The notes below the pieces were generated by a model that saw only the letters and a list, made by a program, of their open reading frames with translations, was not told the origin of the DNA and searched no databases. A stretch of DNA of 64,000 nt from Empedobacter tilapiae (GTDB taxonomy: Bacteria; Bacteroidota; Bacteroidia; Flavobacteriales; Weeksellaceae), in the NCBI RefSeq assembly GCF_004785645.1, contig NZ_SRPE01000013.1, forward strand, positions 29,287-93,286. Reading direction: 5' to 3'. A program made the position numbers and the translations under genes. Below, in pieces: positions 41,888-50,502 of this stretch; positions within the stretch are counted from its first letter, which is position 1, and each line of letters begins with the position of its first letter.

Positions 41888-42415
41888 TTATTTATTTAAT
41901 AGTATAACTTCCTTATTTTCATAAGAAAGTCTTAATGTGTAATTTTTCATCATAAAAGGAATTTGTTTTGCAAATTCCAAAAAATAGATTTTTCCAAATT
42001 GATAAAATCTCGCATTTACTTCTTCTTTCAAATATATAGAAGTAACATTAACTTCTATTTCATTGATTAAAAATGGCTTTTCTAACCAACTTATATTTTG
42101 TTCTTCAAAACAAAATACATCTGTAAAAAGACCTGGATGATTTTTCCCTTGACCTACAAAAATTATGTTTTCGCGTTCATCAATTCCAATCACATAAACA
42201 GGAAATTCTTTTCCACTAATATTTAAGCCTTTTCGTTGTCCAATTTCAAATTTCTCTATTCCAGAATGCTCTCCCACAATAAAACCATCAAACAAAGAAT
42301 AATTTCGTTGGCTTATCTTCCAAAAAAGCTCCTCTTCTTTTGATTGAAAAGATGGTTTTTCTATATTATAAATAGGAGAATTTCTTGGAATCTCTACAAT
42401 TTGACCTATTTTCAC
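41888..42415 (-). CDS. Free-standing MnmA C-terminal-domain-like protein
   Basis: 175 residues. Residues about 40-105 (FDGFIVGEHSGIEKFEIGQRKGLNISGKE...ENIIFVGQGKNHPGLFT) match the central/C-terminal beta-barrel region of tRNA 2-thiouridylase MnmA (pattern GEHxGxxxxTxGQRKGLxIGG...NxVxVGxGxxHPxL). The PP-loop ATPase domain, which in MnmA precedes this and carries the catalytic cysteines, is absent. The region upstream of the start has no remnant of it. So this is a complete short protein, not a broken mnmA. Residues 130-175 form the final barrel strands. Function is unknown; it could bind tRNA or nucleotides. It is co-directional with the endonuclease I gene, 11 bases away. Confidence 0.72.
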   Translation of the reverse strand: MKIGQIVEIPRNSPIYNIEKPSFQSKEEELFWKISQRNYSLFDGFIVGEHSGIEKFEIGQRKGLNISGKEFPVYVIGIDERENIIFVGQGKNHPGLFTDVFCFEEQNISWLEKPFLINEIEVNVTSIYLKEEVNARFYQFGKIYFLEFAKQIPFMMKNYTLRLSYENKEVILLNK

Positions 42416-42528
42416 TTTATTTTATTTATCTCATTACAAAAAAAGAAAGATAACAAAGATAAAATGTTAATGTTAATTAAAAGTTAATAATAGAAGTTTT
42501 ATTTTTAAACTATTAACATCTTATGAAC

Positions 42529-42564
42529 AAAAAAAGGGATTTCTAATTGAAATCCCTTTTTTTG
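42529..42564 (-). terminator. Terminator of the heavy-metal module
   Basis: Stem AAAGGGATTTC/GAAATCCCTTT around TAATT with A7 and T7 flanks, past the stop of the HMA protein gene on the minus strand. Confidence 0.88.
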
Positions 42565-42578
42565 TATTTTAAAATCTT

Positions 42579-42944
42579 TTAATGACTATGTGTGTTAGCT
42601 TCACCAACTGAACCTTCACGGTCATACGAACAACAAGAAGGTAAATTTCCATATACTTTTTCTTCTGCACGTTTATTATCAGTATCATGTCCAACCGCTA
42701 CTACAGCGTTTTCTACATCATCCACTTTACTCTTCTTTTCATTCAATATGATATGTAAATTTTGTGTATTACTATCCCATTCAGCAGATTTTACACCTTT
42801 TACACCATAAGCTGCTTTTTCTATACGATCTTTGCATTGTCCACAATTTCCTTTAACATGTAAATCATGTTTTGCATTTTTATTTTGTGCTTGCACGCTA
42901 ATCCCTAAAGTCGCAATCAAAGCAAAGGCTAATAATTTTTTCAT
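42579..42944 (-). CDS. Secreted HMA-domain (heavy-metal-binding) protein
   Basis: 121 residues with signal peptide MKKLLAFALIATLGISVQAQ. An HMA/CopZ-like ferredoxin fold follows with metal-binding CxxC as Cys34-Gly-Gln-Cys37 in VKGNCGQCKDRIEKAA. The C-terminal tail holds a CC pair (LPSCCSYD) and ends NTHSH, further soft-metal ligands. It is a likely periplasmic copper or similar metal chaperone. It is the last gene in a module with a TonB receptor (25 bases upstream) and a cysteine-rich HYC_CC_PP protein. Confidence 0.88.
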   Translation of the reverse strand: MKKLLAFALIATLGISVQAQNKNAKHDLHVKGNCGQCKDRIEKAAYGVKGVKSAEWDSNTQNLHIILNEKKSKVDDVENAVVAVGHDTDNKRAEEKVYGNLPSCCSYDREGSVGEANTHSH

Positions 42945-42969
42945 TTTTTAATTTATTTTTTATGATTTA

Positions 42970-45219
42970 TTATTTTAAATTAAATCTTAATCCAGCATAA
43001 TACATTTGTCCAAAAATTGGCGCATAAACAATAGAACTATCGAAATTTGAACCAAATGGATTATCAGCTCCTAAAATTACACGATGTTGCTGATAATTCG
43101 TTACATTTTCTCCTCCAACATATACTTCGAAACGTTTTGAAAAAACACGTGTAATCTGGAAATTAATTGTTCCAAATGGATTCGAATATTCATTCAATTG
43201 ATTTTCTGGTAAATTATCCGATGTATTTGGTAAACGCTGTTTTCCAATCCAATTATATGTTACATCAAAACGCCAATTTCTTCCATTTCTTTCATGTGTT
43301 TCATATTCAAGATTTGTAAAGAAACGATGCTTCGCTTGCAATGGACGTTCTAATTTTCCGTTTTCATAATCGGTTGCTATATCATAATATTTATATGATG
43401 CTCTAATTTTGAAATGCGTAAATGGATTATAATTAAAATCGAATTGGAACGAATTTGCATAAGAATCACCTTCTAAATTATAAAATCTCACTTGACGAGC
43501 CGAATAATCAATATCCGTTACAATTTGATTTTGAAAATCTGTTCGATAAAAATCTGCTGTAACATCAGCATTTTTTCCAAATAATTTGAATTCTTGTGTT
43601 ACGCTAAATCCATAATTCCATGCAATTTCTGGATCTAAACCATATGTTTTTCCATTTCCATCGCCCAAAATATTAAATTGTCTTGAAGAAGCAAATAAAT
43701 TCTGATTTTCTGCAAATATATTATTGATTCGTTTTCCACGACCAACCGACGCTTTTATTGTTGTTCCTTTTACAGGTGTATAACGCGTATGCAAACGAGG
43801 TGTTAAGAAAAATCCCATTCGATTATGATAATCTCCACGAAGTCCAGCAATCATATTGAAATTCTTCATATTATCAAACGTATATTCGAAAAATGCTCCT
43901 GCAGAATTATCAATTCGATCATAATTCGCATCAGTCGGAAGTGCTACAAATTCCTTGAATTTATCGTACGTAAAACTCGCTCCTGTAGAGAATTTATTTT
44001 TTGTATTGCTAATAATCGAACTAAAAATATAGTTGGAATAAAAACTTTGTTGCTCAATATCATATTGATTCAATCCAAAGTAAGAATCTTGTTTATGATA
44101 ACTAAACGCCGTTTGCAATCCCATACTTTGATAAGGCATTTCAGGAAAAACATAACCAATTTTTGATGAAATATCTACACGATTTGTATTGATTTCTGAT
44201 CCCCAATAATTTGTTGTTAATTTGTCTCGATCTTTATCAAAATCAACTTGTCCTGCTTGTTTTGTATCATTCAAATATCTTGCAGATAAAAATCCAACCC
44301 AACCTTTTTCTAAGTTTTGATATTGCCAACGATTCATCACATTAACTTGATGTCCAAGCGGATTATCTAAAAACCCATCATCGTTCATATCATTCTTCGA
44401 AACGCGTGCATTTCCATGCATAAACAAAGAAGTACTCCATTTATCATTCAATTTTTTGTTCAAATGCACATTCCCTTCGAAGCGCGAATCTGTAGAACCA
44501 TAAAGATTCACAAACAACGGAATATCATTTGAAGGTTTGATTAATTCTGTATTAATCTGCCCAGAAATACTTTCATAACCATTAATCACCGTTCCCGCAC
44601 CTTTCGTCACCTGAATACTTTCTACCCAAGTTCCTGGCGTAAAACTAAGCCCAAAAGCTTGCGAAGCTCCACGAACATTTGGTATATTTTCTTCTGCAAT
44701 CAAAATATAAGGAGAGGTTAAACCCAACATTTTAATTTGCTTATTTCCCGTTACAGCATCCGAAAAATTGACATCAATAGAAGGATTTGTTTCAAAAGAT
44801 TCGGCTAAATTACAACAAGCTGCTTTCAACAATTCCTTTCCTGTCATTGTCGTCATATTGGTTGCAAACTTCGATTTTTTAAGCGAACTACTTGTATCAC
44901 GAACCACAACTTCATTCAACGAAGTATCCCCAAAATGATCTTTTACATTAATTGTAATGTTTTGAAATTCGTCTTTTAATTCCTTAAAAGTTGTCGTTTC
45001 ATTGTCATAAAAAACACCTAAGATTGAAGTTGGTTGATAATTTTCGATCTCAAAATTTCCTTTATCATCTGTGATAACAGAAATATCTGACGATTGCCAA
45101 AACACTTCTGCTCCAATGATTGGTTGTTGATTTTGATCTGTAATTTTCCCCTTTAATGTAGATTGCGCGTAAGATAACGCAGCACTTAGTATAAATACTG
45201 AAGTGAATATTTTTTTCAT
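42970..45219 (-). CDS. TonB-dependent receptor of the heavy-metal/copper module
   Basis: 749 residues. Signal peptide (ending ALSYAQS), CarboxypepD_reg domain (LKGKITDQNQQPIIGAEVFWQSS), plug with LLKAACCNLAESFETNPSIDVNFSDAVTGNKQIKMLGL and GAGTVINGYESISGQINTELIKP, and a barrel ending in MYYAGLRFNLK. The CC pair in the plug, together with the HMA protein downstream and the Cys-rich HYC_CC_PP protein upstream, points to copper or another soft metal as cargo or signal. The metal is inference. A 13-base palindrome (45232-45244) lies just before the start. Confidence 0.9.
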   Translation of the reverse strand: MKKIFTSVFILSAALSYAQSTLKGKITDQNQQPIIGAEVFWQSSDISVITDDKGNFEIENYQPTSILGVFYDNETTTFKELKDEFQNITINVKDHFGDTSLNEVVVRDTSSSLKKSKFATNMTTMTGKELLKAACCNLAESFETNPSIDVNFSDAVTGNKQIKMLGLTSPYILIAEENIPNVRGASQAFGLSFTPGTWVESIQVTKGAGTVINGYESISGQINTELIKPSNDIPLFVNLYGSTDSRFEGNVHLNKKLNDKWSTSLFMHGNARVSKNDMNDDGFLDNPLGHQVNVMNRWQYQNLEKGWVGFLSARYLNDTKQAGQVDFDKDRDKLTTNYWGSEINTNRVDISSKIGYVFPEMPYQSMGLQTAFSYHKQDSYFGLNQYDIEQQSFYSNYIFSSIISNTKNKFSTGASFTYDKFKEFVALPTDANYDRIDNSAGAFFEYTFDNMKNFNMIAGLRGDYHNRMGFFLTPRLHTRYTPVKGTTIKASVGRGKRINNIFAENQNLFASSRQFNILGDGNGKTYGLDPEIAWNYGFSVTQEFKLFGKNADVTADFYRTDFQNQIVTDIDYSARQVRFYNLEGDSYANSFQFDFNYNPFTHFKIRASYKYYDIATDYENGKLERPLQAKHRFFTNLEYETHERNGRNWRFDVTYNWIGKQRLPNTSDNLPENQLNEYSNPFGTINFQITRVFSKRFEVYVGGENVTNYQQHRVILGADNPFGSNFDSSIVYAPIFGQMYYAGLRFNLK

Positions 45220-45231
45220 TTTTACGATTTA

Positions 45232-45244
45232 AGGCATTATGCCT
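45232..45244. promoter_or_regulatory. Short palindrome before the metal-module TonB receptor
   Basis: AGGCAT, T, ATGCCT, 13-25 bases upstream of the receptor start codon: a possible operator. Short enough that chance cannot be excluded. Confidence 0.3.
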
Positions 45245-45346
45245 ATTTATTATTGTGTACTTGTTGATTAAATTTTCATCAAATACTTTAATATTCAAAT
45301 AATAGCGTATCTATTTCTGATTGATTTAATCAAAAACAAACAGTTA

Positions 45347-45799
45347 TTAAGCTTCGTAAAATGTTAACTGAGAATAGAGTATATAATTTGGAGGTGCATT
45401 TGAAGCTACATAAAAATCAAGAAAATTTGATTGATTGCTCATCTCTTCATCTTGAATCGGAATTCTAATTTGAAGAATTTCAGAAGCTATAAAACTAATC
45501 GGAACAAGTTTCTGTATTTTGACAGTTTGCTTTTCTACAAACTTATCCGAATACGAAATATCCTTACAACAATCGTCTTTTTTAGTTTTATTATTTTCTG
45601 GTAATTCGCAATGTTTTTTTTCTGTTTTTGGAAGGCAACACGAAGTAGAAACTTCCATTTCGTGCGAATTATTATCCAAATGATTCAACTTCACTTGCTC
45701 AACCACTCCTTGACAAAAGTGCATAGAAAATGCGTAGCTAAGATTTGAAAAAATCAAAACCACCGACAAAACATACTTTATGTACTGTTGCATTTTCAT
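45347..45799 (-). CDS. HYC_CC_PP family cysteine-rich protein
   Basis: About 150 residues. The ATG at 45799 (MKMQQYIKYVLSVVLIF) is preferred to an in-frame TTG at 45808 that sits inside the promoter. N-terminal signal/membrane segment, then the family's hallmark series: HFC (H-Y-C equivalent) in SMHFCQG, CC in TSCCLP and again in DDCCKD, and the PP near the end (SNAPPNYILY). Such proteins accompany HMA proteins and TonB receptors in Bacteroidetes metal loci. Probably periplasmic metal binding. The promoter leaves almost no leader. Confidence 0.82.
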   Translation of the reverse strand: MKMQQYIKYVLSVVLIFSNLSYAFSMHFCQGVVEQVKLNHLDNNSHEMEVSTSCCLPKTEKKHCELPENNKTKKDDCCKDISYSDKFVEKQTVKIQKLVPISFIASEILQIRIPIQDEEMSNQSNFLDFYVASNAPPNYILYSQLTFYEA

Positions 45800-45805
45800 A
45801 TTGGA

Positions 45806-45813
45806 CAAAAATA
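45806..45813 (-). promoter_or_regulatory. -7 element of the heavy-metal module
   Basis: TATTTTTG on the minus strand, matching TAnnTTTG, ends only 6 bases before the ATG at 45799, so the transcript would be leaderless or nearly so. Confidence 0.5.
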
Positions 45814-45890
45814 AACAAAAAATTCAAATCAAAACAAACTGAAATTTATATCATTTTCCAAGTTTATTATAGAATTTTCAGTTTCATCAC

Positions 45891-46400
45891 TTATCTTTTT
45901 GCCTGTTTATTGGTCGGAATATTAATAATTCCAGAACCATTTACTAACGATTTATTATTCTCGTTAACAACTTTCAAAACGACTTCAAAATCTTGCCAAT
46001 CTATTCCTTTCAAAGTCACTAAACCTGTTGCCTTATCAATCGATTTTATTTTAAATCCTTTATCAGGAAAATCTTGTCCATCGACAATCGGATCAAAATC
46101 CAACCCAACTTCTGGCTCAACTTTATAAGCAGAATCTTGCACAAATTTATATCGATCTTTAAAACTTTGTGTTAACAATTCGTTTTTGTTAATATATTCA
46201 TCTTCATTTACTTTACCAATTGTATCCATGATATAATCGACATAATTATTCATAAAATCAAGTGCAACATTATAATTAACATCTGATTCTTTAACCGAAT
46301 CTTTTACTTTATTTTCAACTTTATTTTCCGTTGATGAATTATGTGAATTACAACTTGTAACAAAACTTAATAACAGAATAGAAAGAATAAACTTTTTCAT
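45891..46400 (-). CDS. Hypothetical lipoprotein
   Basis: 169 residues. Lipoprotein signal MKKFILSILLLSFVTSC (Cys17). A helical part (VALDFMNNYVDYIMDTIGKVNEDEYINKNELLTQSFKDRYKFVQDSAY) is followed by a strand-rich C-terminus (KGFKIKSIDKATGLVTLKGIDWQDFEVVLKVVNENN). The layout suggests an NTF2/DUF3828-like fold with a substrate pocket, but no family is certain. It is separated from the metal module by about 90 bases and may have its own transcript. Confidence 0.65.
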   Translation of the reverse strand: MKKFILSILLLSFVTSCNSHNSSTENKVENKVKDSVKESDVNYNVALDFMNNYVDYIMDTIGKVNEDEYINKNELLTQSFKDRYKFVQDSAYKVEPEVGLDFDPIVDGQDFPDKGFKIKSIDKATGLVTLKGIDWQDFEVVLKVVNENNKSLVNGSGIINIPTNKQAKR

Positions 46401-46603
46401 ATGGTTATCATTTTTAATGATTTAAAAGTATGTTTTTTTTATTGAAATTGAAATAATCCGACTAATAAAATCAATCATTCCACTAATAATCTTAACAAAA
46501 AAATAGAATAAGTGATTAAAGCCTTACGATTTTATCAAAATATACCTCAATAGTCATCAAAAATCACTAAAATTGCACTTTAAATAAGAACACACAATTA
46601 ATT

Positions 46604-48139
46604 ATGTCAGAAGATATTTTCAAGAAAGTAGTTTCTCATGCGAAAGAATATGGTTTCATTTTTCAATCGAGTGAGATTTATGATGGATTATCAGCCGTTT
46701 ACGATTATGGTCAAAACGGAGCTGAGCTAAAAAATAACATCAAACAATATTGGTGGAAAGCAATGGTACAAATGCACGAAAATATTGTCGGCATTGATTC
46801 TGCTATTTTTATGCACCCTACTACTTGGAAAGCTTCGGGCCACGTTGATGCGTTTAATGATCCTTTGATTGATAACAAAGATTCTAAAAAACGTTATCGT
46901 GCCGATGTTTTAATTGAAGATCATTGTGCGAAAATTGAAGGTAAAATCGAGAAAGAAGTTGCAAAAGCTGCAAAACGTTTCGGTGATGCTTTTGATAAAG
47001 ATCAATTTGTTGCGACAAATCCTCGTGTTGTAGAATATCAAAATCAAATCAATACAATTTTAGCGCGCATGGGAAAATCTTTGGAAAACGAAGATTTAGA
47101 CGATGTAAAAGCTTTGATTGAAGAATTAGAAATTGCTGATCCTGTAACGGGTTCTAAAAACTGGACAGAAGTTCGTCAATTCAATTTAATGTTCGGAACA
47201 AAATTAGGAGCAACAGCTGATCAAGCAATGGATTTATATTTGCGCCCAGAAACTGCTCAAGGTATTTTCTTAAATTACTTAAACGTACAAAAATCTGGAC
47301 GTATGAAATTACCTTTCGGAATTGCTCAAATTGGTAAAGCTTTCCGTAATGAGATTGTTGCACGTCAATTTATTTTCCGTCAACGTGAGTTTGAACAAAT
47401 GGAAATGCAATTTTTCGTAAAACCAGGAACTGAGTTAGATTGGTACGAAAAATGGAAAGAAACGCGTTTACGTTGGCACCAAACATTAGGTTTAGGAAAT
47501 GATAATTATCGTTTCCACGACCACGAAAAATTAGCGCACTATGCAAATGCTGCTGCTGATATTGAGTTTAAATTCCCATTCGGATTCAAAGAATTAGAAG
47601 GAATTCACTCACGTACAGATTTCGATTTGAAAGCACACGAACAACATTCAGGTAAAAAAATTCAATATTTCGATAATGAAACAAACGAATCGTACACACC
47701 TTACGTGGTAGAAACTTCTGTAGGTTTGGATCGTATGTTCTTAGCAGTTTTCTCAAATTCATTGAAAGAAGAAGTTTTAGAAGATGGATCAGAACGTGTT
47801 GTATTGTCTTTACCAGCTGCATTAGCGCCAATTAAAGCTGCTGTTTTACCATTGGTAAAGAAAGATGGTTTACCAGAATTAGCGAAAGAAATTTTGAAGA
47901 AATTACGTTTAGATTACAACGTAATGTACGAAGAAAAAGATACTATCGGGAAACGTTACCGTCGTATGGATGCCATTGGAACTCCTTTCTGTATCACAGT
48001 TGACCACGATTCATTAAACGATAATTCTGTTACTTTACGTTACCGTGATACAATGGAACAAAAACGTGTTAATATTGATGAGTTAGCTCAAATTATTGAC
48101 AAAGAAGTAAACATGAAATATCTTTTTGAACAATTATAA
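46604..48139 (+). CDS. glyS: Glycine--tRNA ligase (single-chain class II)
   Basis: 511 residues. Charges tRNA-Gly. Eukaryote/archaeal-type alpha2 enzyme, distinct from the alpha2beta2 GlyQS of E. coli. Visible are the N-terminal AKEYGFIFQSSEIYDGLSAVYDYGQNGAELKNNIKQYWWK, motif 2 (FRNEIVARQFIFRQREFEQMEMQFF), PYVVETSVGLDRMFLAV (motif 3), and the anticodon-binding domain VLSLPAALAPIKAAVLPLVKK...YRRMDAIGTPFCITVD. All are intact. Followed by a terminator. Confidence 0.97.
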   Translation: MSEDIFKKVVSHAKEYGFIFQSSEIYDGLSAVYDYGQNGAELKNNIKQYWWKAMVQMHENIVGIDSAIFMHPTTWKASGHVDAFNDPLIDNKDSKKRYRADVLIEDHCAKIEGKIEKEVAKAAKRFGDAFDKDQFVATNPRVVEYQNQINTILARMGKSLENEDLDDVKALIEELEIADPVTGSKNWTEVRQFNLMFGTKLGATADQAMDLYLRPETAQGIFLNYLNVQKSGRMKLPFGIAQIGKAFRNEIVARQFIFRQREFEQMEMQFFVKPGTELDWYEKWKETRLRWHQTLGLGNDNYRFHDHEKLAHYANAAADIEFKFPFGFKELEGIHSRTDFDLKAHEQHSGKKIQYFDNETNESYTPYVVETSVGLDRMFLAVFSNSLKEEVLEDGSERVVLSLPAALAPIKAAVLPLVKKDGLPELAKEILKKLRLDYNVMYEEKDTIGKRYRRMDAIGTPFCITVDHDSLNDNSVTLRYRDTMEQKRVNIDELAQIIDKEVNMKYLFEQL

Positions 48140-48167
48140 AAAAGAATGTTTTTTCAATATAATAATA

Positions 48168-48198
48168 CTAAAGCTCAGAAATTTCTGAGCTTTTTTTA
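48168..48198 (+). terminator. Terminator of glyS
   Basis: Perfect 24-base palindrome with half-arm AAAGCTCAGAAA, then T7. Confidence 0.9.
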
Positions 48199-48272
48199 TT
48201 TTTATTAAAATTTTTAACAATTTGGCAAAGCTTTTGATTTTAATTGCAAATATTAATCTAAAAACACAAATT

Positions 48273-48614
48273 ATGGGCTTTATTATTAATCTTTTGGTAT
48301 CAGCATTAGTTGTTTTCGGACTTGCTAACATTTTACCTGGAGTATCTGTGAAAGGATATGGTTCTGCGATTATCGTTGCACTTGTTATTGGACTTTTAAA
48401 CGCAGTTGTAAAACCAGTATTAAACTTTATTAGTTTACCTGTAACAATCTTAACATTAGGATTATTTTCTTTTGTGATTACAGCAATTATTATCTTATTA
48501 GCAAGCGCAATTATGGGAGATAGTTTCCATGTTGACGGATTTTGGTATGCATTATTATTCGGTATTGTATTAGCTATTGTCAACTCTTTAGTTGGAGGAA
48601 TGATGGGAGATTAA
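48273..48614 (+). CDS. Small membrane protein of the 'phage holin family 4' (DUF360) type
   Basis: 113 residues from the ATG at 48273 (MGFIINLLVSALVVFGLANILPGV); an upstream TTG in frame is rejected. Four hydrophobic helices with the family motif GLLNAVVKPVLNFISLPVTILTLGLFSFVITAIII. Despite the Pfam-style 'holin' name, these proteins are chromosomal in most bacteria and there is no phage gene nearby. Function unknown, inner membrane. Followed by its own terminator. Confidence 0.85.
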   Translation: MGFIINLLVSALVVFGLANILPGVSVKGYGSAIIVALVIGLLNAVVKPVLNFISLPVTILTLGLFSFVITAIIILLASAIMGDSFHVDGFWYALLFGIVLAIVNSLVGGMMGD

Positions 48615-48636
48615 TTTTCACAAATTACTACATATA

Positions 48637-48666
48637 AAAAGCTGTCCAATTTGGACAGCTTTTGTA
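48637..48666 (+). terminator. Terminator of the holin-like gene
   Basis: Stem AAAAGCTGTCCAA/TTGGACAGCTTTT with minimal loop and T-tail. Confidence 0.88.
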
Positions 48667-48679
48667 TTTTATAAAGGTT

Positions 48680-49200
48680 TATTGAGGATAAAATTTTATT
48701 TGCTCAAAAATATAATTATCATGTTTTTTTAAGAAGATCAACCAATTGTTTCAATTCTAACTCTTCCCACTTATTCTGAAACATTTCATCATGAATTAAC
48801 ACAACTATATTATTTTTTGTAAATGTTTTATTTGATTCTAATTGATTAACAATTTATTTATAAATCACTTGAACAGATTGCACTGGTGTTCCATCTTTAG
48901 TATAATGCGCCCATTCCAAATCCCAACCAATAACCTTATAACCCAACTTTGCTAAACCATCAGCCGTTTGTACACCTAGAAGCTCCATCATTCTTCAATT
49001 TTCCGTCCAATCCCCACATGTTTCTTCCTGGTAAACGAACAATTTTATCTTGTAATTTTAATGCCGATTGATTTTTCAAAATATCTTCAACCGACGTTTG
49101 CTCGTTACTATAAAACTTTTTGTATTGATCATTTGCATGCGTCCAACTATGGTTATATTCTTCGATGTACGGATTATCTTCATAATATTTAAAATAATCC
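48680..49200 (-). pseudogene. Decayed polysaccharide deacetylase (NodB-type) gene
   Basis: Conceptual translation on the minus strand gives, in pieces, DYFKYYEDNPYIEEYNHSWTHAND, then KIVRLPGRNMWGLDGKL, then VQTADGLAKLGYKVIGWDLEWAHY, then NNIVVLIHDEMFQNKW and a terminal KFYPQ. NHSWTHA and LIHDEMF are the metal-binding and catalytic motifs of NodB-like deacetylases. The pieces are separated by a frameshift near 48975-48985, an in-frame TAA at 48854-48856 and another frameshift at an A7 run near 48725. The N-terminal part is missing altogether. With three lesions this is genuine decay, not a sequencing slip. It abuts the WYL regulator gene. Confidence 0.8.
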
Positions 49201-49210
49201 AGTCATTGTT

Positions 49211-50230
49211 TTATTTTATATATTTTTCTAACGCTTTTTCTAATCGTGTTTTGATTCTTTTTTTCACTAATCTTGGAGCAAGAATTTCTATTTCCTCTCC
49301 AAAACCTAAAAGCTCTCGTTCCAACTCAAAATTATGAACAACTTCAATCAAAAATAAAGTTCCTTCATCCGTCACTTCCAACACTTTTTGCGTCGCATGA
49401 ATTGGTTTTGTCAACACATAAGGCGCCAATTTTTTATTCACACGAAAAACAACACGCTGCTCTCTTTCTTTCACACTTTTCGTTACACCAATCGCATTGT
49501 TGTAATACGTATCAAAATTAATTTCTTGCTCATCGACAAATGGTTCATTTGCTAACTCATAGAATTCAACTATTCTATCCAAAGCGAGTGTATACAAATT
49601 TTTATCTTTTCTCGATTTTGCCAATAAAAACCAACGATTACGATATTCTTTCAACAAATACGGATAATAAACTTGTTGTTTTGGCTCTTGATTTTTTGCC
49701 TTGAATGATTGATACGAAATCAACAAAGGTTGCTTCTTCACAATTGCTTGATACAACCGATTCAAATGCTCCAAACCTTTTAATAAAGGATTTTCCTCAA
49801 ACTGAATATAATTTGGTTGTTGATGAGTTTGTTTGGATAAATTATTTTCGAGACGCGTAATAATCTCATTCATATCATCAAAATAATTAAAACCATTCAA
49901 TTGTTTCATCACCGAAATCACTTCTTTCATTTTATCTAAATCTGCAGACGAAACAGGCGAATTATGAATCGAATAATCATGATCTTCATATTCATAAAAC
50001 TTTTTTTCTCGAACAACAATTGGCGCATTATAACCCAATTTATCACTACGCATCACTTGTATATCGCCCTGAATTGTACGTTTCGAAACGCCAGAAGTTA
50101 TTCCTTCATATTCATACAATGCTTCCGAAACTTTTTCTATCAAATCTTCTAATGTCCATTTTCTGAAATGATTTTGAAGACATTTATCAATCGTTTGATA
50201 ACGAATTAATGCAATTTTATTGGTTGCCAT
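49211..50230 (-). CDS. WYL-domain transcriptional regulator
   Basis: 339 residues. N-terminal winged helix (ALIRYQTIDKCLQNHFRKWTLEDLIEKVSEALYEYEG, with SKRTIQGDIQVMR as the DeoR-like HTH), then the WYL ligand-binding domain (about 150-230: QPLLISYQSFKAKNQEPKQQVYYPYLLKEYRNRWFLLAKS) and a WCX C-terminal extension (RVVFRVNKKLAPYVLTKPIHATQKVLEV). WYL domains bind nucleic acids or nucleotides and control defence and repair loci. It diverges from the SPFH/nucleotidyltransferase/RtcB operon and has palindromes in its upstream region, so it probably controls itself and that operon. Confidence 0.9.
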   Translation of the reverse strand: MATNKIALIRYQTIDKCLQNHFRKWTLEDLIEKVSEALYEYEGITSGVSKRTIQGDIQVMRSDKLGYNAPIVVREKKFYEYEDHDYSIHNSPVSSADLDKMKEVISVMKQLNGFNYFDDMNEIITRLENNLSKQTHQQPNYIQFEENPLLKGLEHLNRLYQAIVKKQPLLISYQSFKAKNQEPKQQVYYPYLLKEYRNRWFLLAKSRKDKNLYTLALDRIVEFYELANEPFVDEQEINFDTYYNNAIGVTKSVKEREQRVVFRVNKKLAPYVLTKPIHATQKVLEVTDEGTLFLIEVVHNFELERELLGFGEEIEILAPRLVKKRIKTRLEKALEKYIK

Positions 50231-50271
50231 GGTTGATTTCTTTATTCAATACTACAAATTTCAATTCAAAG

Positions 50272-50290
50272 TACGCAATCTATTTGCGTA
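50272..50290. promoter_or_regulatory. Palindromic operator candidate upstream of the WYL gene
   Basis: Perfect TACGCAA, TCTAT, TTGCGTA, 42-60 bases from the WYL start codon. A degenerate second copy starts TACGCAA at 50383-50389 with a partial right arm. Repeated palindromes here fit autoregulation. Confidence 0.55.
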
Positions 50291-50502
50291 GAAATTTTTA
50301 TTTCAAATTTTATTCAAAATATTTTCAATATAAAACCCTCTATTCATCATCCTTTACAAATTATTTTAAAAAAATATTCTATTACGCAATTCATTCGCAC
50401 ACTTCTACTCCAACTTTGTCAAAGGTTTAACAACCAAAACGATTTTAATTGTTCCTTGATAAATGTTTCAGTATAGCATTGTAGTAGAAAATGTTTCATC
50501 AC

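Noticed and set aside
41888..42415. Truncated mnmA pseudogene
   Set aside because: No trace of the PP-loop domain upstream, and the short gene has its own start and complete C-terminus.
45065..45298. Small minus-strand frame overlapping the start of the metal-module TonB receptor
   Set aside because: Overlaps the signal peptide and first domain of a clear receptor in another frame; low-complexity composition.
48134..48583. Antisense open frame over the holin-like gene
   Set aside because: It mirrors the coding frame of a good four-helix protein on the other strand and has no promoter or recognisable domain.
48273..48614. Prophage remnant (holin)
   Set aside because: The family name is misleading; no other phage gene is present and the protein type is common in chromosomes.
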